Shown piece after piece: positions 5,360 to 7,339 of a DNA stretch of 7,339 nt. Both the position numbers and the translations under genes were made by a program. The DNA is from Synechococcaceae cyanobacterium (GTDB lineage: Bacteria; Cyanobacteriota; Cyanobacteriia; PCC-6307; Cyanobiaceae): positions 1 to 7,339 of the forward strand of contig CANHGA010000100.1 in assembly GCA_947460085.1 (NCBI GenBank), in the 5' to 3' direction. Below the pieces are notes generated by a model. That model did no database searches and had not been told where the DNA came from. It was given only the letters and a program-made list of their open reading frames with translations. The stretch's first letter is position 1, and each line of letters opens with the position of its first letter.

Positions 5360-6271
5360 ATGTGCAATTCACCCGATAGCCAGCCCGGCCCAGCCCCAGC
5401 GGTGCAACGGATTGCCCTGTGCCTCCAATACGACGGGTCGGCGTTTTGCGGTTGGCAGCGGCAGGACAACGCCCCCAGCGTCCAAGAACGCCTCGACCAG
5501 GCCATCGCCGAGCTTGATCCCCACAGGCCGGTGCACACCGTTGCCGCGGGCCGGACGGACACGGGCGTCCATGCGGCAGCCCAGGTGGTGCACTTCGACG
5601 CCGCAGGTCCGATTCCGCCCCAGCGCTGGGCGAAGGCCCTCAATGGACGGCTGCCGAGCACCATTCGGGTGCGGGCGGCGGTTGCGGTCGCCCCCGACTG
5701 GCACGCCTGCTATGGCGCCAGCTACCGGCGCTACCGCTACACCCTGTACAACTCCCGCACCCCCAATCTCTTCCTGGCCCCCTGGAGCTGGCACCGCTAC
5801 AACTGCCTGCTCGATGACCAAACCATGGCCACGGCCCTGGGCGAGCTGGTGGGCGAGCACGACTTCTCGGCCTTCCAAAAGGCCGGCAGTCGGCGCTCCC
5901 ATGCCCGCACAACGGTTCAGGAGGTGAGCCTGGTGCGCCAGGGCGACCTGATCACCACGGAGATCCAGGCCAGCGGCTTTCTCTACGGCATGGTGCGGCT
6001 GCTGATGGGCCAATTGGTGAGCGTGGGCGAAGGCAGGCTGGGCCTGGATGCGTTCCGCGAGCGCTGGCAGCAACAACGGCGCCAAGACGTCAAAGAAGCC
6101 GCCCCCCCCCAGGGGCTTTGCCTGCTGCGGGTGGGCTACCCCCAGCCGGTATTCCCTGAAGCCGCCTGGTATGATTGCCAACCGCGGTATCAACTGGATT
6201 TCGCCGATCCGCCGACGTCGTGCAAGTCCCCAGAGGGCTGGCCGCCACTGGCATCACGAGTTCCAGACTGA
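5360..6271 (+). CDS. truA: tRNA pseudouridine synthase A (positions 38-40)
   Basis: TruA isomerises U38-U40 in the anticodon stem-loop of many tRNAs to pseudouridine. The product has 303 residues with LQYDGSAFCGWQRQ (22-35) and the catalytic motif GRTDTGVHAAAQVVHF, its aspartate being D67. Further on come YRRYRYTLYN, EHDFSAFQKAGS and the C-terminal FLYGMVRLLMGQLVSVG. A tail of about 45 residues after the catalytic core (GYPQPVFPEAAWYDC onward) resembles other cyanobacterial TruA proteins. The ATG at 5360 abuts the T tract of the rplQ terminator. GTG at 5402 (V15, giving VQRIALCLQYDG) is an alternative start closer to the usual TruA N-terminus. There is no Shine-Dalgarno site at either. A C9 run (6102-6110) and a perfect internal AGGAGGTGA (5919-5927) are oddities. 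Confidence 0.96.
   Translation: MCNSPDSQPGPAPAVQRIALCLQYDGSAFCGWQRQDNAPSVQERLDQAIAELDPHRPVHTVAAGRTDTGVHAAAQVVHFDAAGPIPPQRWAKALNGRLPSTIRVRAAVAVAPDWHACYGASYRRYRYTLYNSRTPNLFLAPWSWHRYNCLLDDQTMATALGELVGEHDFSAFQKAGSRRSHARTTVQEVSLVRQGDLITTEIQASGFLYGMVRLLMGQLVSVGEGRLGLDAFRERWQQQRRQDVKEAAPPQGLCLLRVGYPQPVFPEAAWYDCQPRYQLDFADPPTSCKSPEGWPPLASRVPD
6167..6175 (+). promoter_or_regulatory. Extended -10 promoter candidate for rplM-rpsI-rpmE
   Basis: TGGTATGAT inside the 3' part of truA is a TGn extension followed by TATGAT, five of six to TATAAT. No -35 match is evident at 15-17 bases upstream, but extended -10 promoters can work without one. Transcription would start near 6182 and give a leader of about 220 bases before rplM. 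Since truA is behind a terminator, a separate promoter here would make sense. Placement is inference. Confidence 0.4.
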
Positions 6272-6283
6272 CCTGACGACCCT

Positions 6284-6405
6284 TCTGGTCGCCTCCGCCT
6301 CCTGCCCGCAGGAAGGCGACAGGCCAACCATTAAGGTCGCTAGTACTGCCCCATCCGCTGCGATGGGCCTCTCCCATCCGGCCTGCCGGTGCCTGATCAG
6401 GCGAC
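6284..6405 (+). promoter_or_regulatory. Structured rplM leader with competing hairpins
   Basis: GTCGCCT (6288-6294) pairs with AGGCGAC (6314-6320), stacked on TCCTG/CAGGA (6300-6304 with 6309-6313). An identical AGGCGAC recurs at 6399-6405, directly before the rplM ATG, and can pair with the same GTCGCCT. GATGGG (6362-6367) can pair either with CCCATC at 6350-6355 or with CCCATC at 6373-6378. CCGG (6378-6381 with 6386-6389) and the palindrome GCCTGATCAGGC (6391-6402) complete the set. The layout fits a translation switch, perhaps for feedback by a ribosomal protein. It is not a terminator, as there is no T tract. Confidence 0.45.
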
Positions 6406-6858
6406 ATGAACAAGACCCTCCCGCCCTCTATCGATTCCCTCGACCGCCAGTGGTATCTGGTGGACGCTGAGAATCAAACCCTCGGTCGCCTGGCGAGCGA
6501 AGTGGCCCAGGTGCTGCGTGGCAAAAACAAGCCCTGCTACACCCCCCACCTCGACACCGGTGATTTCGTTGTCATCATTAACGCCGACAAGGTGCGGGTG
6601 AGCGGCAACAAGGACACCCAAAAGGTGTACCGCCGTCACTCCGGTCGCCCCGGCGGCATGAAGACCGAAACCTTCGAGCACCTGCAGGCCCGCTTGCCTG
6701 AGCGCATTGTGGAAAAGGCCATCAAAGGCATGCTTCCCCACAACGCCCTCGGCCGCCAACTGTTCCGCAAGTTGAAGGTCTACAAAGGCGCTGAGCATCC
6801 CCACGGCGCCCAGCAGCCCCAGGTTCTCGCCCTCGATCCCGCCACTGCCGTCAAATGA
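6406..6858 (+). CDS. rplM: 50S ribosomal protein L13
   Basis: The product has 150 residues, a few longer than E. coli L13 because of the N-terminal MNKTLPPSIDSLDRQWYLVDA extension common in cyanobacteria. Core motifs are LGRLASEVAQVLRGKNKPCYTPH, DFVVIINADKVRVSGNK, YRRHSGRPGG, and GMLPHNALGRQLFRKLKVY. L13 is an early assembly protein of the large subunit that organises 23S rRNA. The ATG directly follows the GGCGAC of the structured leader; no Shine-Dalgarno site is present. Its TGA overlaps the rpsI ATG (ATGA), so the two are translationally coupled. L13-S9 pairing is one of the most conserved bacterial gene pairs. Confidence 0.98.
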   Translation: MNKTLPPSIDSLDRQWYLVDAENQTLGRLASEVAQVLRGKNKPCYTPHLDTGDFVVIINADKVRVSGNKDTQKVYRRHSGRPGGMKTETFEHLQARLPERIVEKAIKGMLPHNALGRQLFRKLKVYKGAEHPHGAQQPQVLALDPATAVK

Positions 6859-7259
6859 GCACTTCCAACAAAGTCGTTTACTGGGGCACTGGTCGTCGCA
6901 AGACCGCAGTTGCTCGCGTCCGCGTTGTGCCCGGTAGCGGCACCGTGACGATCAACGGTCGCCCTGGCGATAATTATCTCAACTACAACCCTGTTTACCT
7001 GGCGGCCGTCAAGGCTCCTCTCCAGACCCTGGGTTTGGCTGGCGAGTACGACCTGCTGGTCAACGTGCGTGGTGGTGGCCTCACCGGCCAAGCTGACGCC
7101 ATCAAGCAAGGCGCTGCCCGGGCCCTGTGCGATCTGTCCCCCGACAACCGCAAGCCGCTCAAAACCGAAGGCCACCTCAGCCGCGACCCCCGCGCCAAGG
7201 AGCGTCGTAAGTACGGCCTGAAGAAAGCCCGTAAAGCACCCCAGTTCTCCAAGCGCTAA
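6855..7259 (+). CDS. rpsI: 30S ribosomal protein S9
   Basis: The product has 134 residues and contains the family's YWGTGRRKTAVARVRVVPGSG, the INGR segment, VNVRGGGLTGQADAIKQGAARAL, and the basic C-terminus KERRKYGLKKARKAPQFSKR. The final SKR tail reaches into the P site of the small subunit and contacts the tRNA anticodon loop. It starts within the ATGA overlap with rplM, consistent with reinitiation by the same ribosomes. Length is normal. The AT-rich palindrome GATAATTATC (6969-6978) lies in its coding part. rpmE begins 66 bases after the stop behind a strongly pyrimidine-rich spacer. Confidence 0.98.
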   Translation: MSTSNKVVYWGTGRRKTAVARVRVVPGSGTVTINGRPGDNYLNYNPVYLAAVKAPLQTLGLAGEYDLLVNVRGGGLTGQADAIKQGAARALCDLSPDNRKPLKTEGHLSRDPRAKERRKYGLKKARKAPQFSKR

Positions 7260-7325
7260 TTCGGGTTTTTCCGGTTCTTCGCTCATCGTCCTGTTTTCTC
7301 AGCTGTTCCGCAGCACCTTTCAGCC

Positions 7326-7339
7326 ATGCCCAAGGCCGA
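7326..7339 (+). CDS. rpmE: 50S ribosomal protein L31, first codons only (3' end outside window)
   Basis: Only ATG CCC AAG GCC GA is visible, reading M-P-K-A and an incomplete fifth codon for D or E. Cyanobacterial L31 usually begins MPK followed by an acidic residue, and rpmE follows rpsI in the truA-rplM-rpsI-rpmE order of cyanobacteria. L31 is a large-subunit protein that helps bridge the subunits at the head. The start is preceded by GCC and a CT-rich spacer with no Shine-Dalgarno site, like most genes here. The call rests mainly on gene order. Confidence 0.6.

Noticed and set aside
5369..6193. Long antisense reading frame (274 codons) opposite truA
   Set aside because: The truA strand has clear family motifs. 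The antisense product is a low-complexity A/G/H/Q/P-rich shadow typical of GC-rich DNA, with no recognisable domain.
2650..6400. Octamer CTGATCAG occurring three times (2650-2657, 2929-2936, 6393-6400)
   Set aside because: More than expected for a random octamer, but CTGATC is a favoured Leu-Ile codon pair here and the three contexts share nothing else. It is not the cyanobacterial HIP1 repeat, which I did not find in the window.
6945..6978. Promoter-like GTGACG and GATAAT in rpsI, with the palindrome GATAATTATC
   Set aside because: The bases encode the conserved G-D-N-Y-L stretch, the spacing is 18 and the -35 match is only four of six. It would lie 350 bases before rpmE, so chance is the better explanation.
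1..7339. Mobile element, CRISPR array, tRNA, toxin-antitoxin or defence genes
   Set aside because: Reading both strands showed only the core ribosomal cluster on the + strand. There are no regularly spaced repeats, no transposase motifs and no cloverleaf-like gene.

Overview
The window is a GC-rich segment (well over 60 % by eye) carrying the distal part of a bacterial S10/spc/alpha ribosomal-protein cluster. All genes lie on the + strand. The order is rpsE (3' end only), rplO, secY, adk, rpmJ, rpsM, rpsK, rpoA, rplQ, truA, rplM, rpsI and the first codons of rpmE. The gene order and the protein details point to a cyanobacterium: the RpoA start (MLHYQIDRIEHQV), L13 with its extended N-terminus, the short-LID Adk, and truA-rplM-rpsI-rpmE directly behind rplQ. 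The high GC, the absence of the HIP1 octamer and the protein style suggest a picocyanobacterium of the Cyanobium / freshwater or euryhaline Synechococcus type. That genus-level placement is inference.

Layout. Bases 1-681 hold the end of S5 and all of L15, almost abutting. A 131-base spacer with a terminator-like hairpin precedes secY (813-2132). adk follows (2188-2748), then the 37-residue L36 gene rpmJ (2818-2931). The alpha-operon block rpsM-rpsK-rpoA-rplQ fills 3029-5300. rpsM and rpoA start with GTG, and the spacers before rpsM and rpsK are structured. A textbook intrinsic terminator (5326-5359) ends the block and touches the annotated truA start codon. truA (5360-6271) is followed by a 134-base leader rich in competing hairpins, then rplM and rpsI overlapping by ATGA. 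rpmE starts at 7326 and runs off the end. No stretch longer than 300 bases lacks a gene.

The genes work together in making and using ribosomes: seven complete or partial large- and small-subunit proteins on either side of the RNA polymerase alpha subunit, the Sec translocon channel, adenylate kinase, and the tRNA pseudouridine synthase TruA. infA, map and rpsD, which sit in this cluster in many other bacteria, are absent here.

I see no mobile element, CRISPR array, tRNA, rRNA, prophage or defence gene, and nothing that looks like a new protein system. What deserves a second look is in the spacers. They contain an attenuator-like element before secY, a structured rpsM-rpsK spacer holding an 11-mer identical to the 16S rRNA 3' end, a terminator flush against truA, an extended -10 promoter candidate inside truA, and a leader with mutually exclusive pairings before rplM. 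All RNA structures were read by eye, without energy calculations or comparison to relatives.
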